Assembly: GCF_032884065.1 (NCBI RefSeq)
Contig: NC_088867.1
Coordinates: forward strand, 620,001 to 684,000
Source: Artemia franciscana
Lineage: Eukaryota > Arthropoda > Branchiopoda > Anostraca > Artemiidae
Direction of reading: 5' to 3'
Length of the DNA stretch: 64,000 nucleotides
Shown here piece after piece: positions 37,400-49,740 of the stretch. The position numbers were made by a program, and so were the translations under genes. The notes beneath the pieces were generated by a model. The model made no database searches and was not told the DNA's origin. It was given only the letters and a program-made list of their open reading frames with translations. The first letter of the stretch is position 1, and each line of letters starts with the position of its first letter.

Positions 37400-38500
37400 A
37401 AAAATTATTAGATGTGATTCACAAGAGTTCATCATTTTGAAAGTAATTTGGTAATTTACTAATGAAAGGTTTGGTCAGTTTACAACTGAAGAGTTGTAAC
37501 TGGTTTGCCGAAAATACTTTTCTATAATTAAAAACTAAGAATGACAGTAACCTAACAGGGCCGGTTTCTACAAAAATAATCATGACTGTGTTTTAAGTCA
37601 AGTTTTATTTGTGTTTAGTGCGAATTTTTGTGTCCGGACGGTTCAACGCTTGTGCTGGACCATTTGAATGGATTCCTTGAAAGACACATCCGATTGAAAA
37701 GGAGTTTTTCACCTAGTTCTTAGTTTGTAGTTTTACCGTTCGTATTAGAACGGACTGAAGAAACAGATTTGGTATGAACTGGTTACCACTGCTTCTGCAT
37801 CCACATGCATGAGGTGCTTTACAACCAAAAAAACAGGGCAATGATGTTCTTTACTAAGCTCAAGATTCACCCGTTTATTCATGTTACTATAAGCACAAGA
37901 ATAATTTAACTTTTGAAGATTAATAAAGTTTGGAATAAGAACATAATTTTTTTTTTTTAGATTTTCTCATCATAGACTTTGCGAGCTTCAGTATACTTAT
38001 AGACTTAATATATAGACTTATATATTGAGCTCTATTATAGACAATTACCAGCATAAGTGGATTGTACGTATAAATTTTGTTTCAAAATAAAGCTTACTAA
38101 TATGTTCCAGCTATAGTATGAATTTTTTTTTAGGTATTTAGAAAATGGGAAATGTGATACAATTCCTTTTACACATAAGAGCGTATACAGCAAGAGCTGC
38201 CTAGCGGCAAGTGTTAGTGTCTCTTTTGCATATTTTCTTAGGATTTCATCTTCACTTTTTGTTCATTTATCATTTGTTCCTATCTAGTGAAATTTGTAGC
38301 AGTTTGTTGTCTTTATCTTTTTACAAGATAGGCGAATAAAGAAAACTTCATTTGACATAGCATCTTTTTTGTCCGTTTCTAAGTTTCGTTTTGTAGTTTC
38401 CTGAAATTTTTATTTCCCTTATAGTATTATAGATTGATAACGTGTAATACTTTTTGGGCAAAGAGTCATTGTGAATTTCCAATATATCCTGGTACAGTAT
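37400..38500. other. Region downstream of the receptor gene
   Basis: AT-rich. An AATAAA near 38085 is a possible distal polyadenylation site. No gene was recognised. Confidence 0.35.
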
Positions 38501-38960
38501 AATCTCATTATGAGCTTGGTGAAGGGTTATTTCTCGTTGGATGGGGCTCAGCCATTGACCATCTACAGGAAACTGCACTTTTTCTTACGTTCTTTTGTCA
38601 GAACTTACCTTAATACTCTGTTTTGAGGACATTTCTGGGAATTTCAACAGTCGTACAAGGGATACTGTCCTATTGTCAGCTTTTCAACTTATGTGTTCAA
38701 ACTATTCTAACCTCACTATGAACTCACTCACTTCTAATCTCACTATGAACTTGGTGAAGGATTATTTCTCGTTGGATGGGGCTCAGCCATTGACCATCTA
38801 CAGGAAACTGCACTTTTTCTTAGGTTCTTTTGTCAGAACTGCCCTTAATACTCTGTTTTGAGGATATTTCTGAGAATTTCAACAGTCCTACAAGGGATAC
38901 TGTCCTATTGTCACCTTTTTAACTTATGTGTTCAAACTATTCTAACCCCGTAGGTACATT
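38501..38960. repeat. 235-bp tandem duplication
   Basis: AATCTCATTATGAGCTTGGT at 38501 and its variant at 38736 start two units, both running through TTGGATGGGGCTCAGCCATT and GGGATACTGTCCTATTGTCA. Few differences separate them, so the event is fairly recent. A short extra ACTCACTCACTTCT lies at the junction. Confidence 0.88.
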
Positions 38961-40380
38961 TTTAGGTAACAGGGACAGGAAAAGATTGAACTTATTAGCC
39001 GGCTAGGAAAGGTGACTTGAGCTCTTATATGAAAGAAAACTAAGAGATGTAAATCAAACCATTTATCCTGGGTCTAAATTAATCTGGGATAAATGGCTTC
39101 TTTCAATGTATTCCGGAATCTACATGCTTCCATTGAGCTATACAGTTAAGCTTGCAATCTACATTGATTTCTTTCATATTACAAACTACACGTCACCATC
39201 CAAATTTAGAGGCTTTGGGAGGTCTCCTATTTTACCCGTTATGGAAAACTGATAAAGTAGGAGAATCAAATTCACCTGAAAGAAAACTATTTTTTCTTCA
39301 AGTGGAATTAAAGGGTGTCGTCAAAACTTAAAACAAGCAGTAATCACCTTCAAAGAGAAGGGGCCAATTGGCCCACTGAACTCCCGCTTCTGACATAATT
39401 ATAAACTGGTGCTTTGCCGAAAACAACACATTTACGATATTTTAGCTGAGCATGTGAAAATTATTCTATTTTTTCAACAACAAAAACAAAGTTTAGATTC
39501 AGCCCTAAATTCAACCATCCATTATTCTATTCCATACACATTTATTTGACTTGGTCTATGGAGAGGCATGCTCTAAAACGAGTCCCAGACAAGGATATAG
39601 TAATATACTAAGAAACGGAAGCAGCAACTTACAAAAATTTAAACATACTACGATAATTATCTATTATTTATCAATACTAGTTTATTATTTGGGGATACAC
39701 CAACAAGAGGCCCTGAATAAACTAAAACCACAAGACCTGTAAGTTGATTACTTTACTAAAAAAAACCCATAAATTTTCTAAAAATTGTCGAAACACGAAT
39801 TAAGTATTAAGAAGAATATTGAACTAGATAAGTTTGAGACTATTTTTAAACAATAGAAAAGAAGAATAAATACTGACAAAGCTCCAATGAGTATTTAGCA
39901 CAATGCACTAAAAACAGGTAGAGCAAATTTAGGGTCTCTCTGTCCGATATATATAGATGTAATGATTTATTTTCTGTCTTGTATTGTAATTGTAGGGTTA
40001 TTGCTATTGAGAAAGTAACTTCTGACTCAAATAATACTTTTTAAAGATATTTCTAATACTTAATAGATACTTTTAATGTGTAATAATACTTTTTAAAGGT
40101 ATTTTTTCTAAAGATATTAAATTAAGATTAAAGTTTTATATAATAAAAAAAGTTTTTTCGGAGACTAGTACAGAGCTATGCACAAGCAGAAATAATGCCG
40201 TGTAAATGTTCCAACTTAAAATGAACAGAAACTACAACGCAATGAAAAATTTTAACCCAAAACGAACAGATATTAAAGTGACTAAGCCCATCAAATGTTA
40301 AGCTACCAGATACGGTTACGAATGAATAAATGAATCCTCAAACGAGCATAAATCAAACTGCAAAATAGAAGATGATTACA
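38961..40380. other. Featureless AT-rich DNA
   Basis: A weak Rep-A hairpin-arm remnant lies near 39290-39360. No gene was seen. Confidence 0.35.
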
Positions 40381-40383
40381 TGT

Positions 40384-40530
40384 CAAACAGTTCGTGGTAA
40401 CGAACTGTAGTAAGGAGCAACCCGGCTCAATAGTAACCAAAACTCTAAAAAATGGAGTTTTGATACCAATAGCTACATCAAAAGAATCGTTTTAATATAT
40501 GTCCTACATCAAATTTAGTTTTAATATATG
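40384..40530 (+). repeat. Rep-A head fragment
   Basis: An intact head with hairpin and CCCGGCTCAATAGTAACC, lost after ~145 nt. Confidence 0.8.
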
Positions 40531-40867
40531 TCCTTCGCAGTGGAAATCAATGGACAGTAGATCTAATATATGAAAATTCGGGTGGGGGATATTTTTCGCT
40601 TACTGTCCTTTTTATCAATAAAGTACCAAAACAGGTTATGTCTCAATAAAATTACTTGCGAACGGTATTTGCTAAATCTAGAGGATGGGTTAAACTGTAG
40701 TTCTTATTTGGAAATTTGAATAAACCTGCACTGAAAATCAGGAATGTTTAGCATACTTTTACATGTCACATACTATTAATTGGAGAATTTAATTATAGCC
40801 TTGGGATTTCGGAAGGAGTTTAGAAATGTATTTTCAAGAAGTTGTATGTCATCAATCTTTATGATAA

Positions 40868-41870
40868 TTAAATTTAAAAAGTTACAATTTTTGTCTATTA
40901 AAAGTAAGAAGTAATATTAAAACTTTAAGAGAACAGATATTATTCCGTATATATGCCGCCTCCTTTTCAATACATCTCTCTTCACGCTCAAGTTTTAAAC
41001 ACTTCAAAAAAAGTCTCTCTTTCAGAATTTTGAATGAAGGTCTAACTTTAGTGTAAAGAGTGGGGTATCGAGGAGGAGGCAGCCCACATATAAACTTCTC
41101 AGGTTTTAGCACTTCTCCTCACTTTCAGCTGAAAAAATAGTTTTTCTTAAAATTTAACTTCTGATTTTTTTTCGAATAATATTCCGATAAATACCTCCTC
41201 ATTCATGGTAATTACCCTAAGGAAGTTCCCCCACGTAAAATTCTTCCCCCATGAATTTTCCATCGTAAAAGTGTGTCATCGCTACAAATGCCCCCCCCCC
41301 CCAAAAAAAAAACAACAACAACAACATATTGTTCACTATTCCGGATGAAAAATTCTTCTTAGCTTATTCTTCATATTCTTACTGAAAAAAAGATACTAAT
41401 TTTTACTTTATTTCTGATCGTTTATTAATTCATTCCGAAAATTACTTCTATGTTGAAAACTTTTCCAAGATCCCTCCCCTCCACCGAGAATTTTCTCGTA
41501 GATAATTCTAATAGATAGTTCTTCATGGATTATTTCTCATGAGGTGAATGAGCAAATTTGTATTTGAATTCAGCCAAATTTCCCCCGTGTAAAATTTCGG
41601 CTGAAAAGTCTACCCCCCCCAAAAAAAAACTTCCCTTCCAATGGAAAATCATCCATGTAGAAAATAGCTCTCTTCCTAAGAATATACCACACTTTCAAAG
41701 AATCTGTCCCAGTCTTTCCTCTCCGAAAAATACACCCCCCCCCCCCCAAAAAAAAAGAAACCGTGCAAAATACGCCTTGTTGAAAATAATCACCGGCGAA
41801 CCTCCCCTTGGAAAAACTCCCTCCCTTAGCAAGTTGGTCTCCAATCACTTTCGACTTATAATAAAGGACT
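40868..41870 (-). repeat. Old Rep-A relative: hairpin plus GAAAA/CCCC-rich body
   Basis: A degenerate terminal hairpin (40900-41140) is followed by the body type seen at 820-1330 and 2800-3300, with several C-runs and A-runs (41290, 41610, 41740). Head absent. Confidence 0.55.
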
Positions 41871-41962
41871 AGAACACTGGTGGATCAAGGGGGCGGGACC
41901 CTTAGCCCCCCGAAATTTCTCCCGTGCCCCCTATTCTCTGTTTGTTTCTTTTTTCACTCTTT

Positions 41963-42170
41963 TCAAACAGTTCGTGGTAACGAACTGTAGTAAGAACCAA
42001 CCCGGCTCAATAGTAAACGAAACTCTAAAAAACGGAATTTTGATGCTAAAAAATACATCAAAAGAATCAAATTTTCATGCTGATTTTAAATATATAAGTT
42101 TCATCAAACTTAGTCTTTGTCATCGAAGGTTACGACCCTGAAAAAATTTGCCTTAGTTTAGAATTAAATA
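41963..42170 (+). repeat. Rep-A head fragment interrupted by a reverse copy
   Basis: Intact head, then the body stops at GCCTTAGTTTAG, where the tail of the next, reverse-oriented copy begins. Confidence 0.8.
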
Positions 42171-43964
42171 AAAAAAACTAATTTTTTAGCTGAAAGTAAG
42201 GAGCGACATTAAAACTTAAAACGAACAGAAATTACTCCGTATATGAGATGGGTTGTCCCCTCCGCAATCCCTCACTCTTTACGCTAAAGCTTTTAATTGT
42301 TTTAAAAAGTGGAATTGTGGTAAAGAGTCAAACTTTAACGTAAAGAGCGAAAGATTGCGGAGGGGACAACCCATTTCATATACGGAGTAATTTCTGTTCG
42401 TTTTAAGTTTTAATGTCGCTCCTTACTTTCAGCTAAAAAAATTAGTTTTTTTTATTTAATTCCTGAACATTTTTGAATTAATGCATGTTTGGTTTTGGCT
42501 CTCCGCACATAAATTGTTAAAATTAAATTTGTATATTGATTCTTTTTTTGGCTAAATGGCTTTCTCTTAGTTTTGATCAGACGATTTTGAGAAATAAGGG
42601 GTGGAGAAGGAGGCCTAGTTGCCCTCCAATTTTTCGGTTACTTAAAAAGGCAACTAGAACTTTAAATTTTTAACTAACGTTTTTATTAGTAAAAAATATA
42701 CGTAACTTAAGAATTAACTTACGTAACAAACTTTCATAATCTTATATTTTTATAATGTATACGAGGGGGTTTGTACCCTCGTTAATACCTCGCTTTTTAC
42801 ACTGAATCGTAAGTTTTGTCCCAATTCTTTAAGAATGACCCCTGAATCAGAAAGGCCGTAGAATAAATAGTTGAAATTACTAAAAATACTTTAGCATAAA
42901 GAGCGAGGTATCTATCTCCTCCTAAATACCTCGCTCTTTATGCTAAAGTATTTTTAGAACCCCTCATACGCGTAATAATCTCTGTTCGTTTTAAGTTTCA
43001 AAGCTACTCCTTCCTTTCATTTGAAAAAAACGTTTATTTTTCATTGTTTTCTTATAGTAATGCTAGAAAATCCTGCGCTCTTTTCATTGAATTTTTCTTC
43101 CCCCATGGCACATTCCTCCAAGGAAAGATCCTCCAACATAGCCCCCTCCCCTCAGTCCCACCCCCAAATAAAATAAAATCCCCTTGAAAACTTCTGTACA
43201 CTTCCCAATAACCATTACTGTCTATAAACACTGGTCAAAGTTTGTAACTTGCAGCCCCTCCCCCAGGGATTGTTGGGGAGCAAGTCATCCCCAAAGACAT
43301 AGTTATTATGGTTTTCGACTATGCAGAACAAAATAGCTATCTCAAAATTTTTATCCGTTGACTTTGGGAAAAAATGAGCGTGGGAGGGGGCCTAGATGCC
43401 CTCCCATTTTTTGGGTCACTTAAAAAGGACACTAGAACTTTTCATTTCCGTTAAAATGAGCCCTCTTGCGACATTCTAGGACCACTTGGTCGATACGATG
43501 ACCCATGGGAAAAAAACAAACAAACGCGCACCCGTGAGTTGTCTTCTGGCAAAAAATACAAAATTCCACATTTTTGTAGATAGGAGCTTGAAACTTCGAC
43601 AGTAGGGTTCTCTGATACGCTGAATCTGATGGTGTCATTTTCGTTAAGATTCTACAACTTTTAGGGGGTGTTTCCCCCTATTTTCTAAAATAAGGCAAAT
43701 TTTCTCAGGCTCGTAACTTTTGATGGGTAAGGCTAAACTTGATCTGATGGACCGAATCTGATGGTGTGATTTTCGTTAAGATCATATGACTTTTAGGGGT
43801 GTTCCCCCTATTTTCTAAAATAAGGCAAATTTTCTCAGGCTCGTAGCTTTTGATGGGTAAGACTAAACTTGATAAAACTTATATATTTAAAATCAGCATT
43901 AAAATTCAATTCATTTGATGCAGCTATTGGTATGAAAATAGAGTTTCAATTTTTAGAGTTTCGA
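42171..43964 (-). repeat. Rep-A copy, reverse orientation, head replaced by a duplicated body
   Basis: Terminal hairpin of arm type TTGTCCCCTCCGCAATCCC (42195-42440), full body, then about 150 nt of body repeated (43745-43960) before a head-to-head junction with the next copy. Confidence 0.82.
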
Positions 43965-45485
43965 CCCAACAAAAGTTACGAGCCTGAGAAAATTTGCCTT
44001 ATTTTAGAAAATAGGGGGAAACACCCCCTAAAAGTCATTAGATCTTAACGAAAATCAAACCATCAGATTCAGTGTTTCAGAGAACCCTATTGTAGAAGTT
44101 TCAAGCTCTTATCTACGAAAATGTGGAATTTTGTATTTTTTGCCAGAAGGCAGATCACGGATGCGTGTTTATTTGTTTTTTTCCCCAGGGGTGATCGTAT
44201 CGAACCAGTGGTCCTATAATCTTGCGAGAGGGCTCATTCTAACGGAACTGAAAAGTTCTAGTTCCCTTTTTCAGTGACCAAAAAAATTGGAGGGCACCTA
44301 GGCCCCCTCCCACGCTAATTATTTCCCCAAAGTCAACGGATCAAAATTATGAGATTCAACTTAGTCAAAAAACCTTATAACTATGTCTTTGGGGACAACT
44401 TAATCCCCCACAGTACCCGTGGGAGGGGCTACAATTTACAAACTTTGACCAGTGCTTTCATATAGTAATGGTTATTGGGAAAGTGTACAGACGTTTTCAG
44501 GGCGATTTTTTTGGTTGGGGGACGAGTTGACAAGAGGGGGATGTGTTGGGGGAACTTCCCATGGAGGAATCTGTCATGGGCGAAGAAAATTTCCATGAAG
44601 GGAGCGCAGGATTTTCCAGCATTATTTAAATAAAAAACAATGAAAAAATAAATGTGTAAAGTTTTTCAACTGGAAGTAAGGAGCAGCATTAAAGCTTAAA
44701 ACGAACAAAAATTATTATGCATATGAGGGGCTCACCTCCTCCTAATACCCTGCTCTTTACGCTAAATTATTTTTAGTGATTTTAGCTATTTATTCTACGG
44801 CTTTTGTGATTCATGGGTCATTTTTAATGAATTGGGACAAAATTTAATCTTTAGAGTAAAGAGCGAGGTATTGACGAGGGGGTGAACCCCTCATATATGT
44901 AATAAAAACACGAGATTACAAATGTGCGTTACGTAAGCTAATTTATAAGTTAAGTTTATCTTTTACTAATAAAAATATTCGTAAAAATTAAAAGTTGTAG
45001 TTGCCTTTTTAAATAACCAAAAAATCGCAGGGCAACTAGGCTTCCTCCACCGTTCCCTTTTTTCTCAAAATCATTCGATCAAAACTATGAGAAAGCCATT
45101 TAGCCAAAAAAAAACTTGCAAATTTCGTGTTAATTATTCCTCTGCGGAGAGCCAAAATCAAAACATGCATTGATTCAAAAACGTTCAGAAATTAAATAAA
45201 AAAAACAAGTTTTTTGGCTGAAAGTAAGGAGCGACATTAAAACTTAAAACGAACAGAAATTACTTCGTATATGAAAGGGGCTGCTTCCTCATCAACGTCC
45301 CGCTCTTTACGCTATAGTTTTCTACTGTTTTAAAAAGAGTTGAGAGAAAGAGTCAAACTCTAGCGTAAAGAGCGGGGCGTTGATGAGGAAGCAGCCCCTT
45401 TCATATACGAAGTAATGTCTGTTCGTTTTAAGTTTTAATGTTGCTCCATACTTTCATTTAAAAAAAACTTGTTTTTTTATTTAAT
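43965..45485 (+). repeat. Rep-A copy, headless
   Basis: It starts at ACCCAACAAAAGTTACGAGC and ends with a terminal hairpin (45215-45470) of arm type GGGGCTGCTTCCTCATCAAC. With the preceding copy it makes a large inverted dimer. Confidence 0.82.
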
Positions 45486-46180
45486 TGAAATAAGACACCA
45501 AATAAATTTTAGAATGAAGAGATGTAAACCTAAAAAATTGCAAAACTGCAACCCCCCTAAGCCTTCTAATAGTATATTTAAAAAAAATAGTTTGGAGGAA
45601 ATTGCCACAGAGGTTTTTTTCTGATTCAAATTATTCAGATAAATCAGCTGATTTACATGAAAAAAAATCCACCAAAATCCTTCTTGCACAAGTGTCTTAG
45701 ATTTGTCCCTAAATGGGACAATAAAGCGAGAAATCGATTTTTGTATTTATTAATGTTTAGAGTTTAAATAGTCGTTTCCTATCAAATCAAACATGAAGAA
45801 TCCAAACACGATATCAGAAATCCGGTTTTCCATATCAGGATATCAATTTTGACTTTAATGAAAGGGGGAGATGGGTAGGTAGGGCACGCAGACAATTATT
45901 TGATGGATTCCTGCGACTAAGGGATCATTTTAGATCAAATAAAGTAGTAGGCCTATGTAGCAAAATATGGGGCCAAAAAGAAGTTTTTTTTTACTATTTA
46001 CCTAATTTCCATCTCGGATGACTCAGTAGTATGAGGGGTTGATAACTATCACTTCTTCAAAATCAATTCTTTAATCGAGGTCAAAACTTCAGACGAATCA
46101 ATTATAAAAAGAATGTTTAGAACTCAGGTTCATTAATCACAAAAACATTTGATTTTAAAGCACAACTTAAAGCTAATTCT
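45486..46180. other. Intergenic DNA
   Basis: AT-rich and featureless; possibly 3' flank of the CXC-family relic that follows. Confidence 0.35.
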
Positions 46181-46185
46181 TTTTC

Positions 46186-47625
46186 CTACTCTTCTTTGTT
46201 ATTGTCCTTATCCTGTCTTGTTGTAGGGTTGGCACATAACGCCCCTTTACAATTCCCGCAGGCAAAACCGCAGGGTAAACCGTTCTGACTACAGCTGCAT
46301 CTGAAAGACTCGTACCCGCTGGTGTACCGGCACTGCAACATCTTCAGCAGATTTTCTGGTGCTGGTGAAGCATCATTCATAAAGGGAAGATACATATTCG
46401 ATGACGAAGAGAGATGATGACGATGACGATGGCATGGTACAACAAAAATAGTAATAGGGTGGTATCATTCCTTCTAAAAGTGGTCGACAAAGCTTCAGCA
46501 CAACTGACTACAGTTTGTACACCTAATACATCGACATCTCCTGAGCATGTAGAACTTTACATCCTGCGTTCGCCAGCCTCTCAGTTAGTAGGTCGATGAA
46601 GAGTTGTTTGTTTTTGTATTTCGAGATATATATTCAATCTTCGGACACGACAAGCCTGTGGTTGTTTTTAGCTGTGTGCAATTTTTCATCGTTCATATAT
46701 CAGGGTAAGAGTCAAAAACTACCACTTCCTGGCCAAAATGTCTTTTGAAGTAATCTACCTGATGTTCTGACGCCTTATAGTAGGTGGTTATTGCAGTTTA
46801 CTGTATTTTATGGACTAGCCAGCCACTGTCCGAAACTCTTGGAGAGGTTGGCAATGTCACTGGACCATCTACACCCTCAATTTTCATCAGTGAATTTGTT
46901 GGAGATGCTTTGTCGTCTGTCCTCATCTCCTCGAACTAACTAAAGAACGATGGTGGTAAAGTATAGAACTCAAACAAAAGAACCTCGTTCAAGTAAGAAC
47001 TTCTGGTGCTAGGCACTGCGTCAACATGCTGGAAGACCAGAGATGATTCGAAAATATCCCTCTTGCTATCAACGGCCACAGATGACTTCTCAACAATAGC
47101 TACAGCTTACTCCTTTTCCCTGAAAACCTTTTTGTCAATTTCTTCACTTCCATGTCTTTCAGAATCTTTTCTACCGCTGATTCTTCAAGGTCTACATTTA
47201 CAGTTGATGAAGCACTGACACCAGTAGCCTTGTTCAACAACCGTGAATCCTGCATAAAGGGTTCTATGTTTCGAACTATCTTTTCTATGTCCACCAGATT
47301 TTTAGCTTTCCTCGTACGACTCGTCCCTTTTACAGAAGAAACCAATATACATTTCTTCTTTTTTTTTCTTTTTGACTGGTTTCTCTTTAAAAAGAATGTA
47401 AGCGTATAACTGTTAAGTCTTTCAGAAAAGAAGTTTTTAGCTATCTTGAAGTGCCATCTCTGGGGGTGCCGTGCCATAAACTAATTTTTTTCTCATTAGG
47501 TTGTCCTTGGTTAGGCGAATCACCCCTGTAATTTCCAAACTGATTGGAAATAACAAGCTCTTTTGTTCATCTCCGTGCATCCCAGTGCCCTTAAAAAAAA
47601 AATTTGGTTCCCTTAGTCCAGGCAA
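46186..47625 (-). pseudogene. Decayed copy of a multicopy CXC-tailed gene family
   Basis: Minus-strand blocks in order: NIEPFMQDSRLLNKATGVSA and EKILKDMEVKKLTKRFSGK; later SDSGWLVHKIQ, HFGQEVVVFDSYPDI, a stop, then TMKNCTQLK; then KNKQLFIDLLTERLANAGC; then, after a shift, GDVDVLGVQTVVSCAEALST; finally a C-terminal finger RCSCSQNGLPCGFACGNCKG. From memory, this order (FDGY, STKD, GDADVLI, then a tesmin/TSO1-like CXC tail) belongs to an uncharacterised family amplified in many arthropods and cnidarians, probably carried by mobile elements. The Asp-rich DADVLI block suggests a nuclease-like fold (inference). Stops, shifts and a deletion before the tail make it dead. Confidence 0.6.
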
Positions 47626-48229
47626 TCATTCTTTAAACTTCCAAGCCAACGACCAAAAATGTAAATCACGACATCTTCGAACGCCACATTTGTTGGTAAA
47701 ATTTTGTGACTAAGAAAAAGTTTTGGCCCTTATCTAGCCTAAATGTTTCGAATAAACTTTCAAAGAAATAGGTGGAACAAATTTTTCTGTTAAATTTTGT
47801 TCTGTACATGGGAGTTTACTTAGCGTAATAACTTAAGGATATAACTCGAGTCAATCGGGAAAAAGCACGACTCTGTTTGGACCTCATTTTAAGCAGCTGG
47901 TGGTCTTATAATAAGATAAATCTGGTACTTTAGGTTTCCCTTGACCTTACAACCAACAGATTTAAGTTTCAACCTGTTCTGAAAAAGTGTATTGGCCCTT
48001 TGTTGGGGGAGAATAGATATTGATTTCAATTTGTTCTCCTGTGTTTAGGCGCCCTAGCTCTAAAACTTATTGTACAGTCAGTCTAAGGTTTAAACTCAAA
48101 CAAATTGCACTAGTTTTGATTTTATTACCATTCGAATCGGAAAAACATTCTCTTCAACATAAAAATCGGCCAAAATCGGATGATGTGAAAATGACCGTTT
48201 TTCTTCTAAAATGACGACATTTAGTAGTA

Positions 48230-49740
48230 GTAGTATTAATTTATTATCCAAAAGAACTAACAGAGACAAAATCAATCGGTAGCACACCAAAAGCGTCGCT
48301 TGCGAGGGTGTGCTACCAACAAGAAATAGAAGAGAAAAACAAAGAACAAAAAAAAACAGTGAGATAATCTATAATAAGCAGAAAGGTGAAACCGTGTACC
48401 AAGAAAAAAAACTTACATAAATAATTTATTCACACTAAAACAACATAATATCATGATCCTGAAGCGAAAAAAACAAACAAACAAAAAACAAACAAAAAAC
48501 AATAAACAATTATTGCCAATATTAAATCCATCAATCTAAATCTATTTCAAAGGTGTACCTACAAAGCAACCCCAAACGCAGCTCGGTTTTGAATTAATTA
48601 ATGGGCAATTATTTGGTGCCTAGAACAGGCTTATTCCACAGCTTAGCCCCTGAATAAATAACTGAAAAAGCAGTCCTACTTGAAACTAGGCGAGGAACCT
48701 CAATATCTCCACTTGTTCGAGTTCTGTGACCATGAACATTAGAATCTTCCCGGAAAATTCCTATGAAACATTCTGGAACACGCCCATAATAGTACTTATA
48801 CATAAAAACCAGTGTATAAAAATCACGCAATCAGGCTGCAGGCATTATATTAATCATACTGTACATTGACCTGACCGAACCCAGGTTCCCTATTCCACAA
48901 AATGATCTAATGGCATTATTCTGCAGTATGCGGATTGGGTGAAGCATTGAGGGGAATGTCCCAGGCCATACAGACAAACAATACAAATTATACGTATGAA
49001 TTTAGTAGAGAAAAATATAATAACCGTAAAACGTTTGAAGGAAAAAAGTGTTTTAATTTATGGATAATTCTTAAATTCCACGATAGTATTCTACTTATAG
49101 CTTTTACATGGTACTTAAATGATGAAATTTTGCCAATAATAATCCCAAGGTGCTTAACGAAGCTTGACTTCTTAACAATTGAAGCTATCTTAGAATCGTG
49201 AAAGACAACAAAATTTGACTTATTTATATTTGTGTAAAGCCGGTTTATCTTCAACCAAAGACATGTCACAGTCATTACTGCATTAACTGTTGAGGTAAGT
49301 TGTTGTTCAGTTGAAGCAACTGTTTGTAACTGTTGATCACACATCAATGTTGCATTATCAGCAAATAAGGGTGTAGTGATCGTGGATCCCGAAGGTGCAG
49401 GATCCACTAGATCCCTAATTCTAGAAGTAGTTGCAACAGCATTTGGCAGATCATTAATAAAAATCTAAAAAAAAGAGTAGAATCTAACACAGAGTCCTGG
49501 GGGATACCAAATTTAACGAGACTATTACTTGAAGAAAATCCATTAATGTGAACATACTGCTCTCTATTTTGGAGGTAATCACAGAGCAAAGCCAAAGTAG
49601 CCCTTCTTAGTCCATGAAATTCACATTTTTGAAGCAGTAATTCGTGGTCAACAGTGTCAAATGCCTTAATCAAATCACGAAACAGACCAGCTACTCTAAA
49701 CTTATTGTCAAGAGCTCTATTGATTACAGAGTAATCATTC
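48230..49740 (-). pseudogene. Decayed non-LTR retrotransposon ORF2 C-terminal half with 3' end
   Basis: The minus strand shows ALDNKFRVAGLFRDLIKAFD followed by TVDHELLLQKCEFHGLRRA, a palm motif FGIPQDSVLDSTLFF, the catalytic region degraded to FADNATLM (normally FADDT-like), WLKINRLYTNINKSNFVVF, KHLGIIIG, and near 48700 a C-terminal segment ending GAKLWNKPV. The catalytic Asp pair is broken and frames shift, so it is inactive. The 3' region holds a stem-loop and ends in an ACT-repeat tail at about 48230. A Rep-A copy abuts or truncates its upstream end at about 49738. Clade CR1/L2/Rex-like is inferred from motif style. Confidence 0.78.
48278..48317 (-). other. 3' stem-loop of the LINE relic
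   Basis: GGTAGCACACC and GGTGTGCTACC form a perfect 11-bp stem around an 18-nt loop, about 50 nt before the ACT-rich tail of the LINE. In L2/CR1-type elements a 3' hairpin is what the reverse transcriptase recognises, so this is a plausible recognition hairpin. Confidence 0.6.

Noticed and set aside
38348-38578. 76-codon minus-strand frame overlapping the 235-bp duplication
   Set aside because: The copy in the other unit is not open to the same extent and no family was recognised.
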